Source: Lachnospiraceae bacterium (GTDB lineage: Bacteria; Bacillota; Clostridia; Lachnospirales; Lachnospiraceae). Taken from it: a DNA stretch of 47,081 nt. This document shows, in pieces, positions 1 through 8,638 of the stretch; the stretch's first letter is position 1; the number at the start of each line of letters is the position of its first letter. The DNA lies in assembly GCA_024692715.1 (NCBI GenBank), contig JAILMH010000042.1, positions 1-47,081 of the forward strand. The letters are read 5' to 3'. The translations under genes were made by a program, and so were the position numbers. The notes beneath the pieces are model-generated. The model had not been told where the DNA came from. It ran no database searches and was given only the letters and a program-made list of their open reading frames with translations.

Positions 1-525
1 TTCGTTCCGGACTATCCTCTGTATGTAATAGACGTAGGACATGACGAAAAATTGTCTTTCCCGAATTCGTCCTTGGAGGATCTTAGAATAACCTTATCTG
101 CGATATATTCAGACACAGCAGACAAAAATGAATCCGAGATAGACGGAAGTATAATGTCACTTGCAGGAATACTTGCAGGGGACTATAAACTTTACAAAGC
201 AGCTAATTATGATGGGAGGCAGCGTATGTGCAAAGTCCTTGAAGCAAGAGATGAGAAGATAAAGAAAGAAGTTACAAAAGAATATGAAGGAAAATTAAAA
301 GAGAAAGAAGCAGCGCTTTCTGAGAAGGAAGCAGCGCTTTCTGAGAAGGAAGCAGCGCTTTCTGAGAAGGATGCAGCGCTTTCTGAGAAGGAAGCAGCGC
401 TTTCTGAGAAGGATGCAGCGCTTTCCGAAAAGGATGCAGCGCTTTCCGAAAAGGATGCAGCACTTTCCGAAAAGGACGCAGAAATCGAGCGCTTAAAAGC
501 ACGTATTGCTGAATTGCAGAAATAA
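1..525 (+). CDS. Rpn-like nuclease/transposase, C-terminal part (5'-truncated by window)
   Basis: The reading frame is open from base 1, so the gene begins before the window; the TTG at 52 is only an internal codon. The visible part resembles the C-terminal half of the Rpn / PD-(D/E)XK nuclease 'putative transposase' proteins common in Lachnospiraceae (segment with SIMSLAGILAGDYKLYKAA, then MCKVLEARDEKIKKE). The catalytic core would be upstream and is not seen. The last ~60 residues are a perfect heptad series (EKEAALS / EKDAALS, eight copies and a ninth divergent one), which should form a long coiled coil ending in ERLKARIAELQK. Family assignment is recognition by style and moderately uncertain; the coiled coil is directly visible. 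Confidence 0.5.
   Translation, partial: FVPDYPLYVIDVGHDEKLSFPNSSLEDLRITLSAIYSDTADKNESEIDGSIMSLAGILAGDYKLYKAANYDGRQRMCKVLEARDEKIKKEVTKEYEGKLKEKEAALSEKEAALSEKEAALSEKDAALSEKEAALSEKDAALSEKDAALSEKDAALSEKDAEIERLKARIAELQK
301..489 (+). repeat. 21-bp tandem repeat, 9 units
   Basis: Eight consecutive 21-bp units (consensus starts GAGAAGGA(A/T)GCAGCGC) and a ninth partial one lie in frame, each encoding one heptad EK(E/D)AALS. Units 2, 3 and 5 are identical or nearly so, and the later units drift (GAAAAGGATGCAGC), suggesting expansion by slippage or recombination. Unit number can change without shifting frame. Confidence 0.95.
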
Positions 526-540
526 TAGCTTAGAATAAAA

Positions 541-575
541 AATAGCAGGCAACTTTTCAGCTGCCTGCTATTTTT
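541..575. terminator. Bidirectional intrinsic terminator
   Basis: An 11-bp perfect stem AATAGCAGGCA / TGCCTGCTATT with a 10-nt loop is followed by TTTTT and preceded by an A-run. It sits between two convergent genes and should end both the Rpn-like gene and the symporter gene. Confidence 0.85.
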
Positions 576-581
576 GTGTCA

Positions 582-2168
582 TCAAATGATGTCCGGTTCG
601 TTTTTTGGACTTAATATTTTTGAATCTTTGCATCTGTCTTTTACCTGATCAAAGGTCTCACAGATGCTTTCTGATGGGACAGGGGTTGCAAGTGAAACGA
701 TGATATTCACAGCAAAGGCAACTATAAAGGCCGGAAGGAGTTCATAAATACTGAACACGCCGCCTATTGGAGCAATAAGGTACTTCCATACAAAGACCAT
801 GATTCCGCCGGCTGCCATAGAAGCTGTAGCACCTGCCTTTGTGCTCCGTTTCCAGAAAAGTGCCAGAAGCACTACAGGACCGAAGGCTGCACCGAAGCCT
901 GCCCAGGCAAAGGAAACTACACGGAACACGCTGCTGTTTGGGTCCCATGCGAGGAAAACACCGATCGCTGCGATGATTACTACCGTTGCACGTGCGATCA
1001 TCATAGAAACCTTCTGGCTGAGCTTAATGCCGAGAAACTCGTGAAGTATATCCTCGGACATGCTGCTTGAAGCGGCAAGGAGCTGAGAATCGGCAGTTGA
1101 CATCGTTGCAGCAAGGATGCCGGCCATGATCACTCCGGCAACTACTGAGAAGAAAATTCCGTTCTGGCTCATAAGGTCGGCGAGCTTAATAATAATAGTC
1201 TCAGACTCGGCACTTGTTGAAAGGGCCGGAAGTTTGTCTGCAGCTGTAACGCTGTAGCCGATGATGCCGATAAATACTGCTACTACCATAGAAATAAGTG
1301 CCCATGTTGCAGCGATACGTCGTGAGATCTTGATTTCTTCAGGGTTTCTTATGGCCATAAATCTAAGAAGAATGTGCGGCATTCCGAAATAACCAAGTCC
1401 CCATGCGAGAGTAGAAACAATTGAAAGAGCACTGAAAGTACTTGCTGAACCATTTGCTGCGTCATAACCCTGAGTCATATTCAGGTAGCCGGGAAGTGCT
1501 GCTGCGTTGTCGGCAACTACGCCTAAACCGCCTGCCTGCTGGATTCCAAAAATAATGATTATGAAAAGTGCGATGGTCATTACGATCGACTGGATCAGGT
1601 CAGTGGTTGAAACTGCAAGGAAACCACCGAGAACAGTGTAGCCGATAATTACTGCAGCTCCGATTATCATTGCAAGGTGATAATCCCATCCGAAGAGGCT
1701 GTTGAAAAGGGTTCCGACAGCCTTAAAACCTGAAGCTGTGTATGGAACAAAGAATACGAGAATGACAACTGCAGCTATAAATGAAAGAACGTGTTTCTTA
1801 TCTTCATATCTTTTAGAGAAGAAATCGGGAACTGTTGTTGCGCCGATGGCTGCGGAGTAAACACGTATCCTTTTCGCTACAAATAAGAAATTCAGATATG
1901 TACCTGCGGCAAGTCCGATGACTGTCCAGCCGACTTCCGCCACACCTGCGAGGTAGGCAAGCCCCGGAAGTCCCATGAGAAGGTAGGAACTCATGTCGGA
2001 AGCTTCGGCGCTCATGGCTGTGACCACAGGGTTCAGTCCGCGTCCGCCGAGATAGAAATTAGCCGTGTCACTGGCGCTTCCCTTGCGGCTATAGTAAACG
2101 CCGATGAGGATAGTAGCGCCAAGATAAGCAATGATTGCGATCAATATACATATGCTTGAACTTGTCAT
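582..2168 (-). CDS. putP: Sodium/proline symporter (SSS family)
   Basis: A 528-residue polytopic membrane protein of the sodium:solute symporter family that matches PutP closely in the N-terminal signature GGRGLNPVVTAMSAEASDMS, followed by LLMGLPG. Arg43 and Asp58 correspond to the Arg and the Na+-site Asp known to matter in Escherichia coli PutP. About 13 hydrophobic segments are apparent, and the length is close to the family's usual ~500 residues. It should import L-proline with Na+. RBS AAGGAG lies just before ATG at 2168. It is monocistronic between a shared terminator (541-575) and its own promoter (2210-2238). A palindrome directly upstream suggests control by a DNA-binding protein. 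Substrate is inferred from homology; another amino acid is possible. Confidence 0.9.
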   Translation of the reverse strand: MTSSSICILIAIIAYLGATILIGVYYSRKGSASDTANFYLGGRGLNPVVTAMSAEASDMSSYLLMGLPGLAYLAGVAEVGWTVIGLAAGTYLNFLFVAKRIRVYSAAIGATTVPDFFSKRYEDKKHVLSFIAAVVILVFFVPYTASGFKAVGTLFNSLFGWDYHLAMIIGAAVIIGYTVLGGFLAVSTTDLIQSIVMTIALFIIIIFGIQQAGGLGVVADNAAALPGYLNMTQGYDAANGSASTFSALSIVSTLAWGLGYFGMPHILLRFMAIRNPEEIKISRRIAATWALISMVVAVFIGIIGYSVTAADKLPALSTSAESETIIIKLADLMSQNGIFFSVVAGVIMAGILAATMSTADSQLLAASSSMSEDILHEFLGIKLSQKVSMMIARATVVIIAAIGVFLAWDPNSSVFRVVSFAWAGFGAAFGPVVLLALFWKRSTKAGATASMAAGGIMVFVWKYLIAPIGGVFSIYELLPAFIVAFAVNIIVSLATPVPSESICETFDQVKDRCKDSKILSPKNEPDII

Positions 2169-2209
2169 AGATATTTTCTCCTTTTTCAGATGTCGTCTTG
2201 TTGGTTTGT

Positions 2210-2238
2210 ACTATAGCATAACTTTTATTAGACTAAAA
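2210..2238 (-). promoter_or_regulatory. Extended -10 promoter of the symporter gene
   Basis: On the minus strand TATAGT (2215-2210) is preceded by TGC, giving an extended -10 (TGnTATAGT). The -35 position 17 bp upstream is poor (TTTTAG). A weak -35 with an extended -10 fits a promoter that may depend on an activator. Confidence 0.5.
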
Positions 2239-2241
2239 TAC

Positions 2242-2277
2242 AGAATGCAGTATAGACTATAGTCTGTACTGCATTCT
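2242..2277. promoter_or_regulatory. 36-bp hyphenated palindrome (operator or terminator)
   Basis: Arms AGAATGCAGTA-t-AGACT and AGTCT-g-TACTGCATTCT are separated by AT: 17 bp per arm with one T/G wobble position. It ends 4 bp upstream of the symporter's -35 region and lies ~85 bp downstream of the tetR-family stop codon. It could be an operator, or a terminator for the regulator gene, but no strong T-run follows on the minus strand. Confidence 0.6.
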
Positions 2278-2361
2278 TGTATATGACGAAAATATATAGA
2301 TTTTTCAAGTATTTGCTGATAAGAATATTAATAGAATTTATATGGTAATAAATTATGGATT

Positions 2362-2949
2362 TTATTGTGGAAGGTATGCATGAAGAAAAAGAGGCATCAT
2401 CCGGTCGGAATTCTGCACGAGTGAGTATTCTCCGTCCACAAGGCACCAGTCGTAGAGCAGAGCCCGCTCAAACATCGCATAATCATTTACTATCTGATTG
2501 GCACTGATGTCGCTTCTGAGCTCGCCCCGTTCCTGGCCGAGTCGTATTGTCTGGTTAAGAATCTTAAAATATGTGCGTTTTCTGTCCAGCAGGTGCTTTT
2601 CGCCGTGGGTCACAAGCTGCGACGAAAAAAGCCTTGCTAAAAGCTCGACAGAAACCGATGTATCTATCATCTTGAAGAGCTCGTGGGTCATGAAGGTGAG
2701 TTTTTCAACAGCGTTGGTATCGGGGTCCATGGTCTGCTGAAGTTCTTCATATTTATCATCAAAGAGGATGTTCAAAGAGCCCAGCAGAGCGTCCTTGCTT
2801 TTAAAATAGTGGTAAAAGGAACCCTTTGAAGTGCCTGATTCAAAAACTATGTCATCTATTGTGGTATCATCATAGCCCTGCTCATAGAAAAGCTTCCATG
2901 CAGCAGAAACTATTTTTTGTCTTGTGTTTCTTCCGTTCTTCTTTGCCAT
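2362..2949 (-). CDS. TetR/AcrR-family transcriptional regulator
   Basis: A 195-residue protein with a classical N-terminal TetR helix-turn-helix at about residues 9-55 (TRQKIVSAAWKLFYEQGYDD, then TTIDDIVFESGTSKGSFYHYFKSKDALL). The remaining ~140 residues are a helical ligand-binding/dimerisation domain without a recognisable ligand signature. Length is normal for the family. It is divergent from the NSS transporter at 3138, with a 188-bp shared intergenic region holding two near-palindromic boxes around the transporter promoter. TetR regulators often repress a divergent neighbour, so control of that transporter is likely (inference). The minus-strand TATAAT at 2986-2981 may be its own -10. 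Confidence 0.9.
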   Translation of the reverse strand: MAKKNGRNTRQKIVSAAWKLFYEQGYDDTTIDDIVFESGTSKGSFYHYFKSKDALLGSLNILFDDKYEELQQTMDPDTNAVEKLTFMTHELFKMIDTSVSVELLARLFSSQLVTHGEKHLLDRKRTYFKILNQTIRLGQERGELRSDISANQIVNDYAMFERALLYDWCLVDGEYSLVQNSDRMMPLFLHAYLPQ

Positions 2950-3057
2950 GATTATCTCCCTGAGATCATATTATAGGTAAATTATACATTATCTTTGAGA
3001 AATCGGGGAAAATAAAGAAAAATGTTGATTTTTAATATTTTCAATCCACTTAAGACG

Positions 3058-3086
3058 TTGACGCGTTGATGGTTTGATATTATAAT
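3058..3086 (+). promoter_or_regulatory. Sigma-A promoter of the NSS transporter
   Basis: TTGACG (3058-3063), 17-bp spacer, TATAAT (3081-3086). It is near consensus and directs transcription towards the transporter gene. Confidence 0.8.
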
Positions 3087-3101
3087 AAGTCAATGCGTTG
3101 A
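3058..3101. promoter_or_regulatory. Candidate twin operator boxes (TetR-type)
   Basis: Two 12-bp boxes, TTGACGCGTTGA (3058-3069, on the -35) and TCAATGCGTTGA (3090-3101, near the start of transcription), share 9 of 12 positions and are spaced 32 bp, about three helical turns. The second is a 10/12 palindrome. Their placement would block the promoter, as expected for repression by the adjacent TetR protein. Confidence 0.5.
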
Positions 3102-3137
3102 ATTGCTAAAATTAATCAAGAAAGATGTGGTAGTAAT

Positions 3138-4529
3138 ATGGAAGGATTTATGGACAAATCAGATGCTGCTGGAGTTAAGCGCAGCAGCTTTTCGGGGAAA
3201 ATCGGTTATGTACTTGCGGCAGCAGGTTCAGCGGTGGGACTCGGTAATATTTGGAGATTCCCTTATCTCGCAGCAAAGTACGGCGGAGGAAGTTTTTTGG
3301 TGGTGTACCTTGTACTCACACTTACCTTCGGATATACGATGATCATGTCTGAGTCAGCACTTGGCCGAATGACAAGAAAAAGTCCGGTTGGAGCTTTTAA
3401 GCACTTCAGCAGCTCTAAGGCTTCTAAATTCGGAGGCTGGATCAATGCGATAATACCGCTGCTCATCGTTCCGTATTATTCAGTTATAGGTGGATGGGTA
3501 TTTAAGTATCTCTTTGATTATATTACAGGAGATCCTCAGATCATTGCCGGAGAAGAGTATTTTTCGGGCTTTATCGGGAATGCCGGATCTGTCGTTTTCT
3601 GGTTTGTACTTTTTGCAGCAGCAACAATGACGATCATTTTTGCCGGAGTTGAAAATGGTGTTGAAAAGGTCTCAAAGTTAATGATGCCGATCCTCATCGT
3701 ACTTGCGGTGATCGTAGCGAGTTACTCTGTTACAAGACCTGGAGCTATCGAGGGTGTTAAGTATTTCTTCATCCCGAATATTCATAATTTCTCATGGATG
3801 ACAGTTGTTGCGGCACTTGGTCAGATGTTTTATTCACTTTCGATCGCTATGGGTATTCTTTATACTTTTGGCTCTTATATGAAGAAAGATTTTGATATCG
3901 AGAAGGCTACAGGACAGGTTGAACTTTTTGATACAGGTATCGCAATCCTTGCAGGCCTTATGATCATCCCTGCAGTATTTGCTTTCTCAGGTGGTACACC
4001 TGAAGCACTCGGAAAGGGACCGTCACTTATGTTCGTTACCCTTCCGCAGGTATTTGCAAGTATGGGAGCCGGAAAGGGAGCAGGTATCGTATTCTTTATG
4101 CTTGTGCTCTTCGCAGCACTTACAAGCTCTGTAGCACTTGCTGAAAGCTGTGTTTCAACTTTCCAGGATGAATTCAAATGGTCAAGAAATAAGGCAGCAG
4201 GCTTCATGCTCGTGGTACTTCTCGGACTTGGACTTCTTTCATGCCTTGGCTTTAACTTACTCAGCGGAGTGACACCGCTTGGAATGGATATCCTTTCCTT
4301 CTTTGACTTTATGACAAACTCAGTAATGATGCCGGTCGCAGCAGCTTCTACCTGCCTTTTGATCCTGCATGTTACCAAGATCGAGACGATCGAAGATGAG
4401 ATCCGTCAGTCATCTGCATTTAAGAGATATACAGTTTACAGATTTGTATTAAAGTACCTTGCGATTCTTTTCCTCGCAGTAATTCTTTTGAGCTCAGTAG
4501 CTGATGCACTTGGAATTATTAAAATTTAA
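3138..4529 (+). CDS. Sodium-dependent transporter, NSS (SNF/LeuT) family
   Basis: A 463-residue membrane protein of the neurotransmitter:sodium symporter family. The TM1 signature GSAVGLGNIWRFPYLAAKYG followed by GGGSFLVVYL is the LeuT-fold Na+/substrate site. About 11 hydrophobic segments are visible, typical of bacterial NSS members. It probably imports an amino acid or related amine with Na+; the substrate cannot be read from sequence. The ATG at 3138 has a weak ribosome-binding site; the ATG at 3150 (MDKSD) is preceded by GGAAGGA (3140-3146) and is an alternative start. It is monocistronic, with a strong promoter, candidate TetR operators and a downstream terminator. Confidence 0.9.
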   Translation: MEGFMDKSDAAGVKRSSFSGKIGYVLAAAGSAVGLGNIWRFPYLAAKYGGGSFLVVYLVLTLTFGYTMIMSESALGRMTRKSPVGAFKHFSSSKASKFGGWINAIIPLLIVPYYSVIGGWVFKYLFDYITGDPQIIAGEEYFSGFIGNAGSVVFWFVLFAAATMTIIFAGVENGVEKVSKLMMPILIVLAVIVASYSVTRPGAIEGVKYFFIPNIHNFSWMTVVAALGQMFYSLSIAMGILYTFGSYMKKDFDIEKATGQVELFDTGIAILAGLMIIPAVFAFSGGTPEALGKGPSLMFVTLPQVFASMGAGKGAGIVFFMLVLFAALTSSVALAESCVSTFQDEFKWSRNKAAGFMLVVLLGLGLLSCLGFNLLSGVTPLGMDILSFFDFMTNSVMMPVAAASTCLLILHVTKIETIEDEIRQSSAFKRYTVYRFVLKYLAILFLAVILLSSVADALGIIKI

Positions 4530-4530
4530 T

Positions 4531-4561
4531 AAAAAAAGACGTTCCTCCATGAACGCCTTTT
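4531..4561. terminator. Bidirectional intrinsic terminator
   Basis: Stem AAAAG-a-CGTTC / GAACG-c-CTTTT with loop CTCCAT, an A-run before and T-run after, between the convergent transporter and DUF1622 genes. Confidence 0.75.
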
Positions 4562-4579
4562 AAGAAGTGATGCTTACGT

Positions 4580-4918
4580 TCATTCGTGAGCATCATTTTT
4601 TTCGTTTTTAATTTCCCAGTGAATCAGAAATGTGAGTACAGCTCTTAAAACTATGATTGCACCGAGTATTCCAAGCTCTGACCATTCTCTGACAACAACG
4701 GTACGAAGTACCTCACCGCCCATCTTGAATTCAAGAGCAAGGGCGATACCTTGGCCGAGATCCAGCCGCAGATTGTCGCTGCTGTGCCGGAGCCAGCAGT
4801 AAAAAGCTTTAAGGGCAGTGAACATGAGCACTGCAATGCCAAACATTTCAAGGACTATGGTGCAGACCTGCACAACATCGTAAAGAACAGTGTCAAGAAT
4901 CTGAATTATCGTTTCCAT
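4580..4918 (-). CDS. DUF1622 membrane protein
   Basis: A 112-residue protein with three hydrophobic segments (about residues 10-38, 55-66 and 80-100). The central and C-terminal pattern LRLDLGQGIALALEFKMGGE, then VLRTVVVREWSELGILGAII, then LRAVLTFLIHWEI is characteristic of DUF1622, a small integral membrane family of unknown function. The length is complete for the family. It sits alone, divergent from the polysaccharide operon and convergent with the NSS transporter. No function is proposed. Confidence 0.85.
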   Translation of the reverse strand: METIIQILDTVLYDVVQVCTIVLEMFGIAVLMFTALKAFYCWLRHSSDNLRLDLGQGIALALEFKMGGEVLRTVVVREWSELGILGAIIVLRAVLTFLIHWEIKNEKNDAHE

Positions 4919-4953
4919 AAGAGTACCCCCTGAGGTTGATATCGTTAACTCGT

Positions 4954-4982
4954 TTGACGCTCCATATCTGATATTGTATAAT
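4954..4982 (+). promoter_or_regulatory. Sigma-A promoter of the polysaccharide operon
   Basis: TTGACG (4954-4959), 17-bp spacer, TATAAT (4977-4982). It is the only strong promoter seen upstream of the nearly gap-free gene series 5086-17178. Confidence 0.8.
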
Positions 4983-4994
4983 CATAAGGTTTAG

Positions 4995-5039
4995 AAGACA
5001 AAGATGTCTTAATTTGCAGACAATGATAATTTCGTCTGC
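4995..5039 (+). promoter_or_regulatory. Two-hairpin 5' leader of the polysaccharide operon
   Basis: The ~95-nt leader contains AAGACA-aaga-TGTCTT (4995-5010) and GCAGAC-N12-GTCTGC (5016-5039). Neither is followed by a T-run, so these are not plain terminators; they may bind a protein or stabilise the RNA. Confidence 0.5.
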
Positions 5040-5085
5040 CTATAAAATATATTATAAAGAAAAATGGGTCGGGATTAAATAGATT

Positions 5086-7014
5086 ATGAAGAAAATATTT
5101 GGGAATAAAAAGCTTCTGATCCGCCGTGCGGGACTGATCATTTATGATGTTTTTGCAGTATTGCTTTCTAGTGCTTTAGGTCTGCTTCTTCGATTTGACC
5201 TAAGCTACAAAGAGCTTATATACACAGCGGGAGGCTTTATCTGGAGAGAGCATCTCTGGACGTTTCTGCCTGTAAATGTAATTTTAACGATCGTTATTTT
5301 TTACATGTTCCATCTCTATACCAGCTTGTGGACCTATGCCGGTATACCTGAGATGACAACTACTGTGGCAGCGTGCTTTGTTGCTTCTGTGGTGCAGGCC
5401 TTTGGAATGCTTTCTCTCGGGCTTACCATGCCGAGAAGCTATTATTTCCTTTATGCGATGTGCCTGATGATACTTGTTATGATAAGCCGCTTTGCCTACA
5501 GACTTTTCAGAACATATATCCAGAAACGTACAGAAACCGCTAAGACACGAAACGTCATGGTGATAGGCGCCGGAGAGTCCGGAAATTCGCTTATCAGAGA
5601 GATGAATACCAGTCGTTACATTCAGAAGAGTGTAATGTGCGTTATCGATGATGACCGTTCTAAGATCGGTAACTACATCCACGGTGTAAAGGTTGTCGGC
5701 GGAAGAGATGAGATAATTGAATATGCAGCGCGTTATGATATAGATGAGATAATCATTGCGATGCCTTCTGCACCTCGTCAGCAGGTTAAGGAGATACTTG
5801 AGATCTGTAAGGAGACAAAGTGCGAGCTGAAGATCCTTCCGGGAATCTATCAGCTTGTAAACGGGGAGATTAATGTAAGCCAGCTTCGTAAGGTAGATGT
5901 AGAAGACCTTCTTGGCCGTGATCCTATCGAGGTAGATCTTAATTCCATTATGGAATACGTTACTGATAAGGTAGTTATGGTCACAGGCGGAGGTGGTTCC
6001 ATCGGCTCTGAGCTTTGCAGGCAGATCGCCATGCATAAGCCTAAGCAGCTCATTATCTTTGATATTTATGAAAACAATGCTTATGATCTGCAGCAGGAGC
6101 TTGCGGAGAAGTATCCTGATATAAACTTAAAGGTGCTCATAGGCTCTGTCAGAAATACTGAGCGCGTTCGTGATGTTTTCAGTACATATCGCCCGGACAT
6201 CGTTTATCATGCAGCTGCCCATAAGCATGTACCGCTCATGGAAGTCAGCCCGAATGAGGCCATTAAGAATAATGTAATGGGAACATGGAAGGTGGCGCAG
6301 GCTTCTGTGGATTTCGGAGTCAAGAAGTTTGTAATGATCTCTACAGATAAGGCGGTTAACCCGACAAATATCATGGGTGCGACAAAGCGTATCTGCGAGA
6401 TGATAGTTCAGTCATATAATCATCGTGGAAGTACGGTGTTTGTTGCAGTACGTTTCGGAAATGTACTTGGCTCCAACGGCTCGGTCATTCCGCTTTTTAA
6501 AAAGCAGATCGCAGCCGGCGGCCCTGTTACGGTTACAGATCCTAATATCATCCGCTACTTCATGACAATTCCGGAAGCAGTTTCTCTGGTGCTTCAGGCT
6601 GGAGCTTATGCCAAAGGTGGAGAAATCTTTATCCTTGATATGGGTGAGCCTGTTAAGATCCTTGATCTTGCAAAGAACCTCATCCGACTTTCAGGGTATG
6701 TCCCGGGAGAGGATATCGAAATTAAGTTCACAGGATTGAGACCTGGTGAGAAGCTTTACGAAGAGATGCTCATGAAGGAAGAGGGAATGCAGGATACTCC
6801 GAATAAGCTCATTCACATTGGTAAGCCGATAGAGTTTGACGAGGAGCAGTTCTATAAAAATCTGCATAAGCTTGATGAGGAATCAAGAAAGGAGCGCGCG
6901 AACGTTTCCAAGTGGATAAGCAGGCTCGTTCCTACATATAAGGCTTCAAAGGGAACTTACATCCCCGGAGAGCATAATAATGAAGCAGAAAATAATGAAA
7001 AGACCGGGAGCTGA
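5086..7014 (+). CDS. CapD/FlaA1-type membrane nucleotide-sugar 4,6-dehydratase
   Basis: A 642-residue protein of the long PglF/CapD/WbpM architecture: four N-terminal membrane segments (within residues ~15-135), a first nucleotide-binding region with VIGAGESG (~156-165), and a C-terminal extended SDR domain with [10 protein letters not shown] (~298-307) and [16 protein letters not shown] (~418-433). The usual Tyr of the YxxxK pair is Met here, as in other CapD/FlaA1-like dehydratases. It probably converts UDP-GlcNAc to a 4-keto-6-deoxy sugar at the inner membrane, the first step towards the sugar that starts the repeat unit. It is the first gene of the operon and lies 2 nt before the initiating transferase, a classical PglF-PglC-like pairing. 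No aminotransferase or acetyltransferase follows, so the final sugar cannot be told. Confidence 0.85.
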   Translation: MKKIFGNKKLLIRRAGLIIYDVFAVLLSSALGLLLRFDLSYKELIYTAGGFIWREHLWTFLPVNVILTIVIFYMFHLYTSLWTYAGIPEMTTTVAACFVASVVQAFGMLSLGLTMPRSYYFLYAMCLMILVMISRFAYRLFRTYIQKRTETAKTRNVMVIGAGESGNSLIREMNTSRYIQKSVMCVIDDDRSKIGNYIHGVKVVGGRDEIIEYAARYDIDEIIIAMPSAPRQQVKEILEICKETKCELKILPGIYQLVNGEINVSQLRKVDVEDLLGRDPIEVDLNSIMEYVTDKVVMVTGGGGSIGSELCRQIAMHKPKQLIIFDIYENNAYDLQQELAEKYPDINLKVLIGSVRNTERVRDVFSTYRPDIVYHAAAHKHVPLMEVSPNEAIKNNVMGTWKVAQASVDFGVKKFVMISTDKAVNPTNIMGATKRICEMIVQSYNHRGSTVFVAVRFGNVLGSNGSVIPLFKKQIAAGGPVTVTDPNIIRYFMTIPEAVSLVLQAGAYAKGGEIFILDMGEPVKILDLAKNLIRLSGYVPGEDIEIKFTGLRPGEKLYEEMLMKEEGMQDTPNKLIHIGKPIEFDEEQFYKNLHKLDEESRKERANVSKWISRLVPTYKASKGTYIPGEHNNEAENNEKTGS

Positions 7015-7016
7015 TC

Positions 7017-7643
7017 ATGCTGTATAGAAAATTCGTAAAAAGAATAATCGATATCGTTTTATCGCTCTGTGCACTGATAATTCTTTCACCGGTGCTTTTG
7101 ATCACTGCGTTACTGGTCAGAGTAAAGCTCGGAAGTCCTGTGATCTTCTGCCAGAAGAGACCGGGGCTTAAGGGCAGGGTGTTCAATCTCTATAAATTTC
7201 GCAGTATGAACGATGCAAGAGATGAAAACGGCGAGCTCCTTCCGGATGAAGTAAGGCTTACTTCCTTTGGAAAGAAGCTCAGAGCGACATCCCTTGACGA
7301 GCTTCCGGAATTTTTCAATATTCTTAAAGGCGATATGTCTTTTGTTGGCCCGAGGCCGCTTCTTGTGCAGTATCTGCCGCTCTATAATGAAGAGCAGGCC
7401 CACAGGCATGATGTGCTTCCGGGGCTTACAGGTCTTGCACAGGTCAATGGACGTAATGCCATAACCTGGGAAAAGAAATTTGAGTATGATGTGGAGTACG
7501 CAAGAAATGTTTCTTTTCTTCTGGATGTTAAGATAATTTTTGACACCTTTGGAAAGGTTCTCAAGCGTGACGGGATAAGCTCTGCCACATCAGCCACAAT
7601 GGAGCCCTTCCGGGGCACAAAGAAAAGTGAGGATGTCAGATGA
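7017..7643 (+). CDS. Initiating phosphosugar transferase (bacterial sugar transferase, PglC-like)
   Basis: A 208-residue monotopic polyprenyl-phosphate phosphosugar transferase of the short PglC type: one N-terminal hydrophobic hairpin (about 10-32), then [26 protein letters not shown], and the catalytic Asp-Glu dyad in [19 protein letters not shown] followed by VGPRPLL. It transfers a sugar-1-phosphate to undecaprenyl phosphate and begins each repeat unit on the cytoplasmic face. It lacks the large N-terminal membrane domain of WbaP-like enzymes. The start is 2 nt after the dehydratase stop, and the end overlaps the next gene by 4 nt, indicating translational coupling. The sugar donor is inferred to be the product of the preceding dehydratase. 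Confidence 0.9.
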   Translation: MLYRKFVKRIIDIVLSLCALIILSPVLLITALLVRVKLGSPVIFCQKRPGLKGRVFNLYKFRSMNDARDENGELLPDEVRLTSFGKKLRATSLDELPEFFNILKGDMSFVGPRPLLVQYLPLYNEEQAHRHDVLPGLTGLAQVNGRNAITWEKKFEYDVEYARNVSFLLDVKIIFDTFGKVLKRDGISSATSATMEPFRGTKKSEDVR

Positions 7644-8638
7644 CGAATGTTTTGATACTTTCTGCAGGAAGAAGAGTGGAACTTATCAATTGCTTTAAGA
7701 ATGCCAGAGACCGCCTTGGGATCAAGGGCAATATTATCGCAGCAGATTGTTCTGAGCTTGCTCCTGCACTTTATTTTGCAGATATTAATGAGATAGTGCC
7801 GAGGATTTCTGAGGGAGACAGGTACATCGATGCTATCATCAATATCTGCAACAATCTCGATGTTGCGCTCGTTGTTCCGACTATCGATACTGAGCTTTTA
7901 CTTCTTTCAGAAAATCGTGAAAAGATCGAGAGCAGCACAAAGGCAAAGGTTCTTATTTCCGGTAAGGAAGTCATCGGTATCTGCAGAAATAAGAAAAATA
8001 CTCAGGCTTTCATGGAAAAGCATGGTTTCCTTGTTCCGAGGATGCTTAGCGACGAGGAGATGGATAAGGGCGGCCTTTCATATCCGCTTTTCATCAAGCC
8101 GCTTGACGGAAGTTCATCTATCAATGCCTTTAAGGTAAACAATGCAGAAGAGCTCGATACATACCGTAAGCTCATAGATGAGCCGATAGTGCAGGAATTT
8201 ATGGAAGGCACAGAGTATACGGTCGATGTATTCCTTGACTTTGAAAGCCGCGTCATCACTGAGGTTCCGCGTGTGCGCATCGCCACAAGGAGCGGTGAGA
8301 TCGCAAAGGGAACTATCGTCAAGGATCGTGAGATCATGAATGATGTTACACGGCTCATGCAGATATTGAGACCGATAGGTCACATCACAGTTCAGTGTAT
8401 GAAGACAAAACGCGGTATTGAGTATATCGAGATCAATCCGAGATTTGGAGGCGGTGCGCCGATGTCTATCATGGCAGGGGCGGATTCATGCGAGAATCTA
8501 TATCGTCTGCTTAGAGGAGAAAAGCTTGAGTATAATGAAAATTACCGCGAAAAGCTTACTTTCCTGAGATTTGACCAGAGTATTATGCTCAATGAGAATA
8601 TGGAGCGTGAATATGAATACGAAGGCAGTTATTTTTGA
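7640..8638 (+). CDS. ATP-grasp ligase of polysaccharide cluster
   Basis: A 332-residue ATP-grasp protein resembling the carbamoyl-phosphate-synthase/PylC-like group: an N-terminal pre-ATP-grasp domain ([17 protein letters not shown]), then nucleotide-binding segments [13 protein letters not shown] (~152-164) and [15 protein letters not shown] (~184-198), and the Mg-binding end [14 protein letters not shown] (~262-275). Such enzymes join a carboxylate to an amine or thiol using ATP. In this context it might add an amino acid or similar group to a sugar, but the substrate is unknown. It overlaps the upstream transferase by 4 nt (ATGA) and the downstream HAD gene by about 26 nt, so the three are tightly coupled. 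Confidence 0.75.
   Translation: MTNVLILSAGRRVELINCFKNARDRLGIKGNIIAADCSELAPALYFADINEIVPRISEGDRYIDAIINICNNLDVALVVPTIDTELLLLSENREKIESSTKAKVLISGKEVIGICRNKKNTQAFMEKHGFLVPRMLSDEEMDKGGLSYPLFIKPLDGSSSINAFKVNNAEELDTYRKLIDEPIVQEFMEGTEYTVDVFLDFESRVITEVPRVRIATRSGEIAKGTIVKDREIMNDVTRLMQILRPIGHITVQCMKTKRGIEYIEINPRFGGGAPMSIMAGADSCENLYRLLRGEKLEYNENYREKLTFLRFDQSIMLNENMEREYEYEGSYF

Noticed and set aside
301-489. CRISPR-like array from the regular 21-bp repeats
   Set aside because: Units are contiguous with no spacers and are in frame in a coding region.
2228-2446. Small minus-strand ORF overlapping the tetR end
   Set aside because: It overlaps the end of the real regulator gene in another frame and has no RBS.
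5284-6036. A 250-codon minus-strand frame inside the CapD-like gene
   Set aside because: Antisense shadow; the plus-strand frame has clear family motifs throughout.
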